The translations under genes were made by a program, and so were the position numbers. Of a DNA stretch of 64,000 bases, positions 19,120 to 30,536 are shown one piece after another. Numbering within the stretch: the stretch's first letter is position 1; each line of letters begins with the position of its first letter. The notes under the pieces are model-generated. The model worked only from the letters and a program-made list of their open reading frames with translations, was not told where the DNA came from and searched no databases. The DNA comes from Paeniglutamicibacter sulfureus (GTDB lineage: Bacteria > Actinomycetota > Actinomycetes > Actinomycetales > Micrococcaceae): contig NZ_JAULBL010000002.1 in the NCBI RefSeq assembly GCF_030512175.1, positions 2,726,149-2,790,148 of the forward strand, in the 5' to 3' direction.

Positions 19120-19169
19120 GGGGAGGTCGTGGGCCGTCGCCACGGTGGGCGACGGTCCACGACCTCCCC
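19120..19169 (-). terminator. rho-independent terminator of parC
   Basis: A stem of about 22 bp (GGGGAGGTCGTGG with its exact complement, extended by CCGTCGCC/GGCGACGG past one mismatch) is followed on the minus strand by TTTTCC. It lies 30 bp after the parC stop. Confidence 0.85.
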
Positions 19170-19198
19170 CAGTCGCTGTTGTGCGCGGGGCCCGGAGC

Positions 19199-21856
<2,658 letters not shown>

Positions 21857-21969
21857 ATTTGGTGTGAATCCTCGATTCGGTACTGATGCCTGTCCTTGGG
21901 CAAGGGCAGGTTTCATCTCTAGCTGCGGTCCCGGCGCGTCGATTCAAGTGCTCTTCGGACGCCGACCGC

Positions 21970-21982
21970 TAGGCTAAGCCTA
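21970..21982 (+). promoter_or_regulatory. -10 element for a leaderless transcript
   Basis: TAGGCT at 21970-21975 begins 12 bases before the ATG at 21982, which has no ribosome site. This spacing puts the transcription start at or next to the start codon. Confidence 0.5.
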
Positions 21983-24684
21983 TGGTGGATGGTCGTAAAC
22001 CCGGTGAATATCCGTCCCATTGGGAAGCAGACGTTGTCCTGCGCAACGGATCCACGGCACATCTACGCCCGATTCAACCAAGCGACGCCGACAATTTGCA
22101 AAAAATGCACCGCGGGCAATCCGAAGCCTCGGTCTACATGCGCTATTTTACGTACAAATCCTCCCTCACCGCCAAAGAGCTCAAGCGCTTCACCGAGGTC
22201 GACCACGTCAACAGGGTGGCCTTCGTCGTGATCCGGGGCGAGGACATTATCGGTGTGGGGCGTTATGACCGGCTTGATGACCCCACCGACGCGGAGGTGG
22301 CCTTCAACATCTCCGATGCCTACCAGGGCATGGGCGTGGGCTCGATCCTGTTGGAGCACTTGGCCGCGGCCGCACGCGAAAACGACATTGAGAGTTTCTC
22401 CGCGGAGGTCCTTCCCGAAAACCGGAAGATGCTCACGGTCTTCGCCGAGGCCGGCTATGCGGTCAAGCGGCACTTCGACGAGGGCGTGGTGATGCTCGAA
22501 TTCCCGATCGACCCCACGGAAAAGTCCCGCGCCGTGATGGAATCGCGCGAACACCGCGCCGAGGCCAAGTCGTTGGCCGGGCTGCTGGCCCCCGGATCCA
22601 TCGCGGTCATCGGAGCCAGCCGCGAATGGGGCACCGTCGGGCACACGCTGCTGCACAACATCATCGAGGGCGGGTTCACCGGTGCCGTCTACGGCGTGAA
22701 CCCGCAGGCCTTCGAGCTCGGCGGCATGCGCAGCTACGCCGCGCTGGCCGAGATCCCGGGTCCCGTCGACCTGGCCGTCATTGCCGTCCCGCAGGACCAG
22801 ATCCACCAGGTCATCACGCAGTGCGCCCATGCCGGGGTCAAGGGGCTGCTGATCGCCACGGGAGGCTTCGAAGCGGACGGCGAGGCTGGACTGTCCCGCC
22901 AGCGCGAACTGGTCCGGCTGGCGCGGGCCAACGGGATGCGCGTGATCGGCCCCGCATCCCTGGGCCTGGTGAACACCGACCCCGCGACCTCCATGAACGC
23001 CTCCCTCGCCCCCGGCATGCCCCAGCAGGGAACCTTGGGGCTTTTTAGCCAATCCGCCGCCATCGGGGTGCTGCTCTACGCGGCCTCCGTGCGCCGCGGC
23101 GTCGGGGTGTCCTCCATTGTTTCGGCGGGCAACCGGGCGGATGTCTCGGGAAACGACGCCATGCAGTTCTGGGAAGACGATCCCGCCACCCGCGCAGTGG
23201 GCCTGTACCTCGAGTCTTTCGGCAACCCGCGCAAGTTCTCCCGCATCGCCCGCCGACTCTCGCACTCGAAGCCCGTGATCGTGGCCAAGTCCGATGTCAT
23301 GGGGCTGCGGCTGCCGCCGGGCCACGCGGTGCGCACCACCCAGGCGCCCACGGCGGCGGTGGACGCGATGCTGCGCCAATCCGGGGTGATCCGGGTGCGC
23401 ACCAACGAGGAATTAATGGAAATCGCGCAGGTGGTGGCTGCCCAGCCGCTGCCGGCCGGTCCAGGGATCGCGGTGTTGTCCAACTCCGCGGCGTTGGCCT
23501 CCGTGGTCGCCGACGCCGCCGAGCAGAACCACCTCGATGTGGTTGCCTCGGATGCTGGGGTGCACCTGGGGGATGGCCAGTCCCGGGCGCTGCGGCGGCT
23601 TGCCGCGGCCCTGGCCACGGCGCTGGAAAACACCGAAGTGCATTGCGGGATCGTCACCTTGCTGCCGGAGCCGGGGCTTTCCAACCAGGCGCTGGCCCGG
23701 TGCATCCGCGAGGCGGCAGTTGAGGCGGGCAAGCCCGTGGTGGCAGTGTTCACCGGCCTCATGGATCCCGTGGCCACTGTCGACGGGCTGCTGGATGCCG
23801 GGACCCACCCGGATGGCGGCAACTACGGACTGCCCTGCTATTCCAGCCCCGGGGTCGCCGTCAACGCCCTGGCGGCGGTCGTCCACTATGCGCGCTGGGT
23901 CGCCCGGGAACAGGGAGAGGTCATCGAGCCGCCGGGCATCGACGTGCCTGCCGCCGCCGACTTCATCGAGCAGGCCCTGGACACCGTGGAGGGCGTGGAC
24001 CTGCTGCACCTGTCAAAGGGACAGGCGGCCGAACTTTTGGGCCACTACGGGATCGGGGTGCTTGAATCCTCGGGCTTCGAAACCGCCGACGAGGCGGTTG
24101 CCGCTGCCGGACGGCTGGGCTGGCCGGTTGCGCTCAAGGCCCGCGACGAGCACCTGCGCCACCGGCTGGACCTCGGCGGGGTCAGGCTGAATATCACCGA
24201 CGAGGCCTCGCTGCGCTCCAATATCGGGCACATGCGCGAGATCCTGGCGACGTATGCGGCGAAGGACCTCGAGGTCCAATCCATGGCCCCGGCAGGGCAG
24301 GGCTGCGTGGTCAGGGCCGTCGAGGACCCGTTGCTGGGCCCGGTGGTGTCCTTCGGCCTGGCTGGCGACGCGGTGAACCTGCTCGACGACTGGGCGCACG
24401 GCACCCCGCCGCTGACAAACACCGACCTTTCGGACCTGGTGGCTGCCCCGCGGGCCTCCGCCCGACTGCGCGGCTACCAGGGACTTCCCGCAGTGGACCT
24501 GGGTGCACTGGAAGACCTGTTGAACCGCGTGGCCACCCTTAAGGACAACCACCCGGAGGTGTCCCTGCTGGAAATCAACCCGGTCATGGCCACCGCCAAC
24601 GGCACGACGGTGCTGGCGGTCGAGATCTGGCTGGGCAACCCGGAGCAGCGCACCGATTCCGCACGCCGGGCCATGAGCCACTGA
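21982..24684 (+). CDS. GNAT acetyltransferase / acyl-CoA ligase (ADP-forming type) fusion
   Basis: A 900-residue multidomain protein. Residues 1-175 form a GNAT acetyltransferase domain (acetyl-CoA site 'DAYQGMGVGSILLEHL', near 115). From about 190 follow a CoA-binding Rossmann domain ('IAVIGASREWGTVGHTLLHNI'), a ligase-CoA domain and a C-terminal ATP-grasp domain ('ALKARDEHLRHRLDLGGVRL'). This is the Pat/Pka family of protein lysine acetyltransferases, here with GNAT at the N-terminus as in streptomycete PatA, rather than at the C-terminus as in enterobacterial Pat. The ligase part is often catalytically dead but senses acetyl-CoA. Likely role: reversible acetylation of acetyl-CoA synthetase and other enzymes. 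Probably leaderless. Confidence 0.85.
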   Translation: MVDGRKPGEYPSHWEADVVLRNGSTAHLRPIQPSDADNLQKMHRGQSEASVYMRYFTYKSSLTAKELKRFTEVDHVNRVAFVVIRGEDIIGVGRYDRLDDPTDAEVAFNISDAYQGMGVGSILLEHLAAAARENDIESFSAEVLPENRKMLTVFAEAGYAVKRHFDEGVVMLEFPIDPTEKSRAVMESREHRAEAKSLAGLLAPGSIAVIGASREWGTVGHTLLHNIIEGGFTGAVYGVNPQAFELGGMRSYAALAEIPGPVDLAVIAVPQDQIHQVITQCAHAGVKGLLIATGGFEADGEAGLSRQRELVRLARANGMRVIGPASLGLVNTDPATSMNASLAPGMPQQGTLGLFSQSAAIGVLLYAASVRRGVGVSSIVSAGNRADVSGNDAMQFWEDDPATRAVGLYLESFGNPRKFSRIARRLSHSKPVIVAKSDVMGLRLPPGHAVRTTQAPTAAVDAMLRQSGVIRVRTNEELMEIAQVVAAQPLPAGPGIAVLSNSAALASVVADAAEQNHLDVVASDAGVHLGDGQSRALRRLAAALATALENTEVHCGIVTLLPEPGLSNQALARCIREAAVEAGKPVVAVFTGLMDPVATVDGLLDAGTHPDGGNYGLPCYSSPGVAVNALAAVVHYARWVAREQGEVIEPPGIDVPAAADFIEQALDTVEGVDLLHLSKGQAAELLGHYGIGVLESSGFETADEAVAAAGRLGWPVALKARDEHLRHRLDLGGVRLNITDEASLRSNIGHMREILATYAAKDLEVQSMAPAGQGCVVRAVEDPLLGPVVSFGLAGDAVNLLDDWAHGTPPLTNTDLSDLVAAPRASARLRGYQGLPAVDLGALEDLLNRVATLKDNHPEVSLLEINPVMATANGTTVLAVEIWLGNPEQRTDSARRAMSH

Positions 24685-24742
24685 GCCGGCATCGCGGCAG
24701 CGGCGTACACCACACCCAGACCTCCCGGTTCGTCCCCTTGGG

Positions 24743-24755
24743 TAGACTGGTAGGC
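24743..24755 (+). promoter_or_regulatory. -10 element for a leaderless transcript
   Basis: TAGACT at 24743-24748 begins 13 bases before the ATG at 24756; no Shine-Dalgarno is present. No good -35 is seen. Confidence 0.45.
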
Positions 24756-25433
24756 ATGACCCCCCTTTCTTCGGCCACGGGCCCCGACCTGCAAGCTGAC
24801 CTCGACCGTGCCGGGTTCTACCCGAAAATGGTTGCCGACATCATCGACGAGGCACTCGATGGGCGGGAGACCGGCGCGCACCTGGTGCATCTGGAGACCC
24901 ACTTCGACCAGCACGAGGTCCACCGGCACATCACCGTTTTGGTGCTGGCCGAGGACGTGCTGCTGGTGGCCCACGTCGATGACCAGCAGCTGGACGAGAA
25001 GGGCAAGGAAGTCATGGCCCAGGTCTCCACCGAGCTGGTCCAGCTCTCCAAGGTCACCACCGTGGCCACCAGTTACGTCTACCACCAGCCGCAGAACTAC
25101 AGCACCGGCGACATGGTCAAGGAATTGACCCTGGGCATCGCCTGGGCCGGTGCCCAGCGGATCGACCTGGCCCCGGCCGGTTGCGCCGACCCCGCTTGCG
25201 ACGCCGACCACGGCTACACCGGCACCTCCCAGCAGGAGGACCTCGTGCTACGCGTGAGCGCCGAGGCCGACGGCGTCAATGCCGTGACCGCCGCCCGCGG
25301 CTTCGCAAAGTCAATGCGCCGTGCATCGGCCCCTCGCGGCGCCGATGCGTCCCGCCCCGGGGCCGCGGCACCCGCCGCCGAGGTGCGCGGACGCGTCGGC
25401 TCGCGCTTCGGCCGAAACACCCACCAGGGCTAA
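24756..25433 (+). CDS. DUF5998 family protein
   Basis: A 225-residue soluble protein of an actinobacterial family (DUF5998) without assigned function. The conserved core is residues 1-180; the last 40 residues are Ala/Arg/Pro-rich and disordered. It contains 'CADPACDADHGYTGT', a Cys/His/Asp cluster that may bind metal. The start ATG has no ribosome site and lies just after a -10-like TAGACT, suggesting leaderless translation. The following phosphodiesterase gene starts 24 bp later, so they are probably co-transcribed. Confidence 0.7.
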   Translation: MTPLSSATGPDLQADLDRAGFYPKMVADIIDEALDGRETGAHLVHLETHFDQHEVHRHITVLVLAEDVLLVAHVDDQQLDEKGKEVMAQVSTELVQLSKVTTVATSYVYHQPQNYSTGDMVKELTLGIAWAGAQRIDLAPAGCADPACDADHGYTGTSQQEDLVLRVSAEADGVNAVTAARGFAKSMRRASAPRGADASRPGAAAPAAEVRGRVGSRFGRNTHQG

Positions 25434-25457
25434 GGCCACAAGGGAGAACACCGCCTC

Positions 25458-26639
25458 GTGGCAACCAGCACCCGCAGAACCCCTGCCACCGCCTTGCCGG
25501 CGGCCCCTCCGTATGGAAGCAAGACGATCGCCGAGTTGCTGCCCAGCGCGGCGGCGGCACTGGGAGTCAAGGGCTTCGAGAACGCCCTGGGGCTTCCGAC
25601 GGCCAACCGCATCTGTGTGGTGATGGTCGACGGCTTGGGCAAGGCCCTGCTCAAGGCCCGCGGGGGACATGCCCCGTTCCTGCGCAAGCTCATGGAAACC
25701 TCGCAGACCCTGCACGCTTCCTTCCCCTCCACAACCGCCGCCTCGCTGACCTCCATGGGCACCGGCCTGCCGCCGGGGCAGCACGGGGTCGTGGGCTACG
25801 ACGCGGTAGACCCCGAACGCCGCCGCGTCGTGAACCAGTTGGGCGGCTGGCCCAAGGACCTGGACCCGCTGTCCTGGCAGCCGCACCGGACGGTGTTCGA
25901 ACAGGTGGCGGCGGCCGGGGTGCACACCGCCACGGTGTCCCTGTCCCAATTCAGGGATTCGGCCCTGACCAAGGCAGCACTGCGCGGCCCCGAATTCACC
26001 GCGGCGGAGTCCCCGCACGCACGGGTGCGCGCCACCTGCGAGATCCTCGCGGCCAATCCCCGCTCCCTGGTGTACTGCTATTTCAACGAGCTGGACAAGG
26101 CAGGGCACCGGCACGGCAAGGCATCGGCACAATGGGGAAACGCGCTGGAGGACCTGGACTCGGTCATGCGCACCCTGGCCGCACGGGTCCCGGCCGGCAC
26201 GTTGCTGCTGCTGACGGCTGACCACGGCATGGTCGACGTGGACGAGAAATGGCGGATCGACTACTCCGAGTTCCCTGAGCTGGTGGACGGGGTCGAACTG
26301 ACCTCCGGCGAGCCGCGAGGGGCACAACTGCATTTCCACGCCCAGACCCCGCCGGCCCAGAGGGAGGCGGTGGCCGAGGCATGGCGGGAACGCTTTGGGT
26401 CCAAGGCCTGGGTGCTCGGCCGCGACGAGGCCATCGACCTGGGCCTGTTCGGGCCGGTGGATGACCGGGTGCGCGAACGCATCGGGGACCTGCTCATCCT
26501 GTCCGCGGAAGACATTGCCTTCCTCGACGGGCGGAGGGTGAAGCCCGCCGCATTCACGATGATCGGGCAGCACGGCTCGCTGACCCGCGCCGAGTGCGAG
26601 GTTCCGCTGCTGACCCTGGCGCGCCCGGCCGGGAAATAG
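25458..26639 (+). CDS. alkaline-phosphatase-superfamily phosphodiesterase/nucleotide pyrophosphatase
   Basis: A 393-residue cytoplasmic metalloenzyme of the type I phosphodiesterase/nucleotide pyrophosphatase family. Metal-ligand and nucleophile motifs are visible: 'VVMVDGLGK' (Asp ligand, near residue 55), 'FPSTTAASLTS' (Thr nucleophile, near 95), 'LTADHGMVDVD' (Asp/His ligands, near 255) and 'MIGQHGSLT' (His ligand, near 363). No signal peptide. The start is a GTG with AAGGGAG upstream. Substrate unknown. The stop is followed by a long perfect terminator shared with the convergent sepH. Confidence 0.85.
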   Translation: MATSTRRTPATALPAAPPYGSKTIAELLPSAAAALGVKGFENALGLPTANRICVVMVDGLGKALLKARGGHAPFLRKLMETSQTLHASFPSTTAASLTSMGTGLPPGQHGVVGYDAVDPERRRVVNQLGGWPKDLDPLSWQPHRTVFEQVAAAGVHTATVSLSQFRDSALTKAALRGPEFTAAESPHARVRATCEILAANPRSLVYCYFNELDKAGHRHGKASAQWGNALEDLDSVMRTLAARVPAGTLLLLTADHGMVDVDEKWRIDYSEFPELVDGVELTSGEPRGAQLHFHAQTPPAQREAVAEAWRERFGSKAWVLGRDEAIDLGLFGPVDDRVRERIGDLLILSAEDIAFLDGRRVKPAAFTMIGQHGSLTRAECEVPLLTLARPAGK

Positions 26640-26650
26640 CACCCAACAGC

Positions 26651-26697
26651 AAAGGTCCGGTTTTTGGCATCAAATCCTTGCCAAAAACCGGACCTTT
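26651..26697. terminator. bidirectional terminator, phosphodiesterase / sepH
   Basis: An 18-bp perfect stem, AAAGGTCCGGTTTTTGGC and its complement, with an 11-nt loop. It has T runs on the plus side and the equivalent on the minus side, so it should work both ways. Confidence 0.88.
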
Positions 26698-26723
26698 TCC
26701 GTGGGTGCAGCGCCTACGTGGAG

Positions 26724-27818
26724 TCAGTCGTTGTTGTTGCGCCGGCCGAAGACGATCTCGTCCCAGCTGGGCACCGAGGAACGCTTGGCCTTTTTCTTGC
26801 CACCGGCCTCATCGTCGTGGGCACCGGCTTCCGAACCCTCTGCCGATTCCCCCTTGTCAGGAGTTTCCGGGCGAAGGCTCGGCACCAGGGAAATGGTCGT
26901 GGTTCTTGAGCTGACGCCGTCATAGAGTCGGGGCAGGCCGTCGTCCTGCGGCGCGGGGCCAGCCAGACGCGGGTCGTCCTCCGGGTGAGGGGAGCGTGAA
27001 AGCATGGCGGCCAGCGCGTCGTCGCCCTCTTCGTCGAGTCCCAGGCGCTGCCCGCGGCGGGCGCTGAGCGCGTCAAGGAGCTGTTCCGAGTCGGCCACGG
27101 CTGCCTCAAAGTCGACGTCGTCCCCGTCGGCCTCGACGTCGAAGGGGTCGTCGGCGACGGCCGTCAGTCGGCGGGCACCCACCGGCGCGTCGAGCGGTTC
27201 CAGTTCGCTCAGGACCTGGGCCCAGCGATTGGCGTTCTGCAGCGATTTGCGGTTCGGGTGGAACGACCAGCGCGCGACGGATTCCTCGGAACCGGCGTCC
27301 AAGGCGATGCTGGCGTCGGATTCGGGCAAATCGAAGGTTGCCACGACCTCCCAGGAACCATCTGCCTCGCGCCAGGCGTCCCAGGCCAGGGATTCGGTGT
27401 CTATGCCCATCGAGTGGATGCGATAGGCGACCATTTCGCCGAGGTTGGCCGGTTCCTCGCCGAAGATGCTGCGGTAGCCGTCATGGGTCTGCGGGGCGGA
27501 AACCTCCACATTGCGCGCCTGGGAGGCAATGTATTCGCGTTCGGCCAGCACCGGACCCTCGTAGCGCATGATGCGCTCCAAGGACATGCCGGAAACGGCC
27601 GCCACGTCCTCTGCCGTGGCGCCGGAACGGATCCGGGCCTGGATGTCGCGGGGCGACAACGGCGCGGCTTGCGCCTCCGAACGATCGGCCCGGGCTGCTC
27701 GAGTCAATGCACTTCGCAGCGCTTCATCGACGGGCAGCACAAAACTGTTCCCGTCGTCGCTGCTCAGGTGCAGGCTCTCACTGTTCTCGTGGATTCCCAC
27801 CAGTCGGAGTTGACGCAT
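26724..27818 (-). CDS. sepH: septation protein SepH
   Basis: A 364-residue actinobacterial cell-division protein that, in Streptomyces, stimulates FtsZ filament assembly. The N-terminal DUF3071 domain (residues 1-165, 'MRQLRLVGIHENSESLHL') includes a helix-turn-helix ('GATAEDVAAVSGMSLERIMRYE', near 70). The remainder is acidic and disordered, with a short basic C-terminus ('GGKKKAKRSSVPSWDEIVFG'). The ATG is preceded by GGAGG at 6-nt spacing, which decides it against an in-frame start five codons earlier. It stands alone on the minus strand. Confidence 0.9.
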   Translation of the reverse strand: MRQLRLVGIHENSESLHLSSDDGNSFVLPVDEALRSALTRAARADRSEAQAAPLSPRDIQARIRSGATAEDVAAVSGMSLERIMRYEGPVLAEREYIASQARNVEVSAPQTHDGYRSIFGEEPANLGEMVAYRIHSMGIDTESLAWDAWREADGSWEVVATFDLPESDASIALDAGSEESVARWSFHPNRKSLQNANRWAQVLSELEPLDAPVGARRLTAVADDPFDVEADGDDVDFEAAVADSEQLLDALSARRGQRLGLDEEGDDALAAMLSRSPHPEDDPRLAGPAPQDDGLPRLYDGVSSRTTTISLVPSLRPETPDKGESAEGSEAGAHDDEAGGKKKAKRSSVPSWDEIVFGRRNNND

Positions 27819-28149
27819 GACTATCCTCCACAAACCGTCGTGTTGTGACTAAAACTTTGCCACCTGCGCGGGCAAATACCTAAGAGGTGCCTTGGTGTGG
27901 CGCGGACCGGCTTCATGATTATTCCCACCAAGCCCGAAAACGCGCGTAAAAACGGGTAAAAAATCCCGTCTTTGGACCCGAAGGTGCAATGATGAACAGT
28001 CGGTTCCCGACCGGGCACAAAAAAGCATGATTCTGCGTTGAAGCATAAGCGCATGAATTTGCGTGGATTGACCCGAGGGACCGGAACCGGTCCCGGGACG
28101 ACCCAAGACGAACAACAGCTTGAACCAAGCGGAGTGTGAAGCAGCAATT
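27819..28149. other. intergenic region between divergent sepH and DUF4193 genes
   Basis: 331 bp. It must hold promoters for both genes but no convincing -35/-10 pair stands out; a TTGACC hexamer lies at 28069-28074. It contains a perfect 18-bp palindrome (GGGACCGG-AA-CCGGTCCC, 28077-28094) in the leader of the DUF4193 gene and an AT-rich stretch around 27945-27965 with ACGGG/CCCGT arms. No open frame of interest. Confidence 0.5.
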
Positions 28150-28458
28150 ATGGCAACCGACTACGATGCACCTCGGAAGCATGCCGAAGACGATGAGAAG
28201 CCCGAGGCCCTGCCCGAGCTGAAGGCCCAGCGCAGCACGAACACCAACGCCTCGAATCTCATCGATGAAGACGAGGCGGCCCTGGCCGACAGCTATGAGC
28301 TGCCGGGTGCCGACCTGTCGGGCGAAGAACTCGCGGTCATGGTGATGCCGGCGCAGGCGGACGAGTTCACCTGTGCGTCCTGTTTCCTGGTGCGGCACCG
28401 TTCGCAGATCGCCCTGCAGAAGGACGGCCTGCTCTACTGCACCGACTGCGAGGGCTAG
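28150..28458 (+). CDS. DUF4193 domain-containing protein
   Basis: A 102-residue acidic protein of the DUF4193 family (actinobacterial, near-universal, unknown function). The C-terminal zinc ribbon is plain: CASC (near residue 80) and CTDC close to the end. The N-terminus 'MATDYDAPRK' matches family starts, so the ATG is used although the ribosome site is weak. Followed directly by a strong terminator. Its counterpart in M. tuberculosis sits in the same sigA-dut region. Confidence 0.85.
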   Translation: MATDYDAPRKHAEDDEKPEALPELKAQRSTNTNASNLIDEDEAALADSYELPGADLSGEELAVMVMPAQADEFTCASCFLVRHRSQIALQKDGLLYCTDCEG

Positions 28459-28469
28459 CCACAACACAA

Positions 28470-28528
28470 CGCCCGCCACCCTCGCCAATCCCCGCACAAG
28501 CGGGAGCAGGGGGATGGCGGGCGTTTTT
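28470..28528 (+). terminator. rho-independent terminator of the DUF4193 gene
   Basis: CGCCCGCCA (28470-28478) pairs with TGGCGGGCG (28515-28523), followed by TTTTT; an inner CCCC/GGGG stem strengthens it. Confidence 0.85.
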
Positions 28529-28548
28529 GTGCCTCGGTGGATTGGCGC

Positions 28549-29100
28549 CTAGGCGGTGCCGGATTCCTCCGCGGCATCGGGGGAGTTGCCATCCTGCGCC
28601 TCGGGGTTCTCCACGGGCTCGCGGTACTGCACCATGACGCCGCCCAGGGCGGCGGTGAGTTCCTCGGGACGGCGGGTCGAAGCCAGCCAGTACGGGGTGG
28701 AGTCGCGCTCGTCGGTGATCTGGATGCGCACCACCGGGTCGATCCAGCCGCGGATGCACATGAAGGCGATGCCGTTCAGGCCCGGACCGCGCTGGTGGTA
28801 GGCCGCCGCGCCGCGGTAGCCGGTGACATCGCCAACGAATTCACGTTCAATGGTGGCACGTCCCACGGTCAGCGTTTCGTCGCGGACCTCGATCTTCGGG
28901 GTGCTCATGACCAGGGCGAAGGAGATCAGGCCCAGGGCGACGACGCCGGCCACGACTCCCCAGCCCAGGCCCACCGGGATGAACGCGATGGCGGCGGTGG
29001 CGCCAAGGCCCAGCGTCACGACCCAGATCCACCACGCGGGCCACAGCTTTTCGCTGAAGTGGACGGGGGCAGGTTGCATCGGTGAAGGGTTCTCGGCCAT
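28549..29100 (-). CDS. DUF3093 family membrane protein
   Basis: A 183-residue protein with two closely spaced transmembrane helices (about residues 20-65) and a C-terminal cytoplasmic domain with PH-like character ('IEVRDETLTVGRATIE'). DUF3093 family, function unknown, typically next to dut as here (divergent). The start MAENPS is set by a -10-like TATGCT ending 8 bases before the ATG, implying a leaderless mRNA; GAGGG is too close to the ATG to act as a ribosome site. The last 20 residues are acidic and disordered. Confidence 0.8.
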   Translation of the reverse strand: MAENPSPMQPAPVHFSEKLWPAWWIWVVTLGLGATAAIAFIPVGLGWGVVAGVVALGLISFALVMSTPKIEVRDETLTVGRATIEREFVGDVTGYRGAAAYHQRGPGLNGIAFMCIRGWIDPVVRIQITDERDSTPYWLASTRRPEELTAALGGVMVQYREPVENPEAQDGNSPDAAEESGTA

Positions 29101-29107
29101 ACCCTCA

Positions 29108-29113
29108 AGCATA
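29108..29113 (-). promoter_or_regulatory. -10 element of the DUF3093 gene (leaderless)
   Basis: TATGCT on the minus strand starts 13 bases before the ATG at 29100. Confidence 0.45.
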
Positions 29114-29234
29114 GGCGGTTGGGAGTCCGTACCCGGCCAGCGCCGGCGCGCCCGAGGGACTAGAGTTAATGGGAAACAGCAGTGGCCGTGCCGTGGCCAG
29201 AACCCAATCTTGAACCCCTTGGAGTGGAAAATAG

Positions 29235-29705
29235 ATGTCCGAATCGAGAGTCGATATCGCCCTGAAAATGCTTGATCCGGACCTTCCGGCACCAAGCTAT
29301 GCGCACGAGGGCGATGCGGGAGCAGATCTGTGTGCCCGCGAGGACGTGACGCTGGAGCCGGGACAACGGGCGCTGGTTCCCACCGGCGTCTCCCTGGCGC
29401 TGCCCCTGGGCTACGTCGGGTTGATCCACCCGCGTTCCGGCCTGGCCACCAAGCACGGCCTGACCGTGGTCAATGCGCCGGGGACCGTGGATGCCGGGTA
29501 CCGTGGTGAGTTGAAGGTCACGTTGTTGAACACGGATGCAACCACCCCGATCGTGCTCAAGCGCGGGGACCGCATCGCCCAGCTAGTGATCCAGAAGGTC
29601 GAGCGGGCCCACTTCATCCAGGTCCAAGATCTTGACGACTCCTCGCGCGGCGCCGGCGGCTTTGGCTCCACCGGTGGTTTCGAAACCGCAAACAGCAGCC
29701 ACTAG
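29235..29705 (+). CDS. dut: deoxyuridine 5'-triphosphate nucleotidohydrolase (dUTPase)
   Basis: A 156-residue trimeric dUTPase that hydrolyses dUTP to dUMP and pyrophosphate, keeping uracil out of DNA and feeding dTMP synthesis. All five motifs are present: DAGADL (near residue 27), PRSGLA (near 65), '[11 protein letters not shown]' (near 84, catalytic Asp and Tyr), GDRIAQLV (near 114) and the C-terminal '[10 protein letters not shown]'. GGAG lies upstream of the ATG. The DUF3710 gene begins 48 bp downstream, as in other actinobacteria. Confidence 0.96.
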   Translation: MSESRVDIALKMLDPDLPAPSYAHEGDAGADLCAREDVTLEPGQRALVPTGVSLALPLGYVGLIHPRSGLATKHGLTVVNAPGTVDAGYRGELKVTLLNTDATTPIVLKRGDRIAQLVIQKVERAHFIQVQDLDDSSRGAGGFGSTGGFETANSSH

Positions 29706-29753
29706 GGCCGGCCAGCGAAATCTCACGGTCGATACAGCAAGAGAGCAACTTCA

Positions 29754-30536
29754 ATGATTTTCAAGCGTAAGAAGAAGGCCGTCGCCGAGGCGCAGCCCGA
29801 ACAGACCATCGCCGGACTCAATGCCGCGGCCGCCAGCGGGACCGGGGAACCGGCGGGGGAAAAGCCTGCCAAGGCTCCAGAGGCGGAGGCCGCAGCGCAG
29901 GACGCGCCGGCGGCAACCCCGGAACGCGCGGGCGGGCCCTTTGACGGTGATGACATCGAGGACCACGAGGGCTTCCTCGACCTGGGAGCCTTGCTGATCA
30001 AGCCGGTCCCCGGCCTGCAACTTCGCCTCGAGGTCGAGGAATCCACGCAGCGCGTCATCGCCGTGGCACTGGAGATCGGTGGTTCGCGCATGCAGCTGCA
30101 GGTCTTCGCCGCACCCAAGTCCGATGAGCTGTGGCCAGGCATCTCCACTCAGATCGCCACCGGCATCGCCGACCAGGGCGGGGAAACGGAAATGGTTCCC
30201 GGCCGCTTCGGCAACGAATTGCTGGCCCGGGTTCCGCAGACAGCTCCCGACGGACGCCAAGGCCATGTGGCGCTGCGCTTTCTGGGCATCGACGGTCCGC
30301 GCTGGTTCCTCCGCGCGGTCATCGGCGGTTCGGCGCTGACGGATGCGGCCGAATCCAAGATCATGGAGGACACCCTGGCACAGGTCGTGGTGGTGCGCGG
30401 CGACACGCCGATGCCGCCGACCGAGTTGCTGTCCCTGACGGTGCCCTCCGGTGCACTGGCCCGTCCGGATGAAACCGGCGAGGCCCCCGGCACCGAGCGT
30501 CCCGAACGTGGCCCGGAAATCACCCAGATCGGCTGA
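29754..30536 (+). CDS. DUF3710 domain-containing protein
   Basis: A 260-residue protein of the DUF3710 family. The basic 'MIFKRKKK' start is followed by a disordered Ala/Glu/Pro-rich segment to about residue 60 and the conserved domain (70-215) with 'GPRWFLRAVIGG'. Function unknown; constant neighbour of dut in actinobacteria. The downstream OB-fold gene overlaps or abuts its stop, so the two are coupled. Confidence 0.85.
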   Translation: MIFKRKKKAVAEAQPEQTIAGLNAAAASGTGEPAGEKPAKAPEAEAAAQDAPAATPERAGGPFDGDDIEDHEGFLDLGALLIKPVPGLQLRLEVEESTQRVIAVALEIGGSRMQLQVFAAPKSDELWPGISTQIATGIADQGGETEMVPGRFGNELLARVPQTAPDGRQGHVALRFLGIDGPRWFLRAVIGGSALTDAAESKIMEDTLAQVVVVRGDTPMPPTELLSLTVPSGALARPDETGEAPGTERPERGPEITQIG

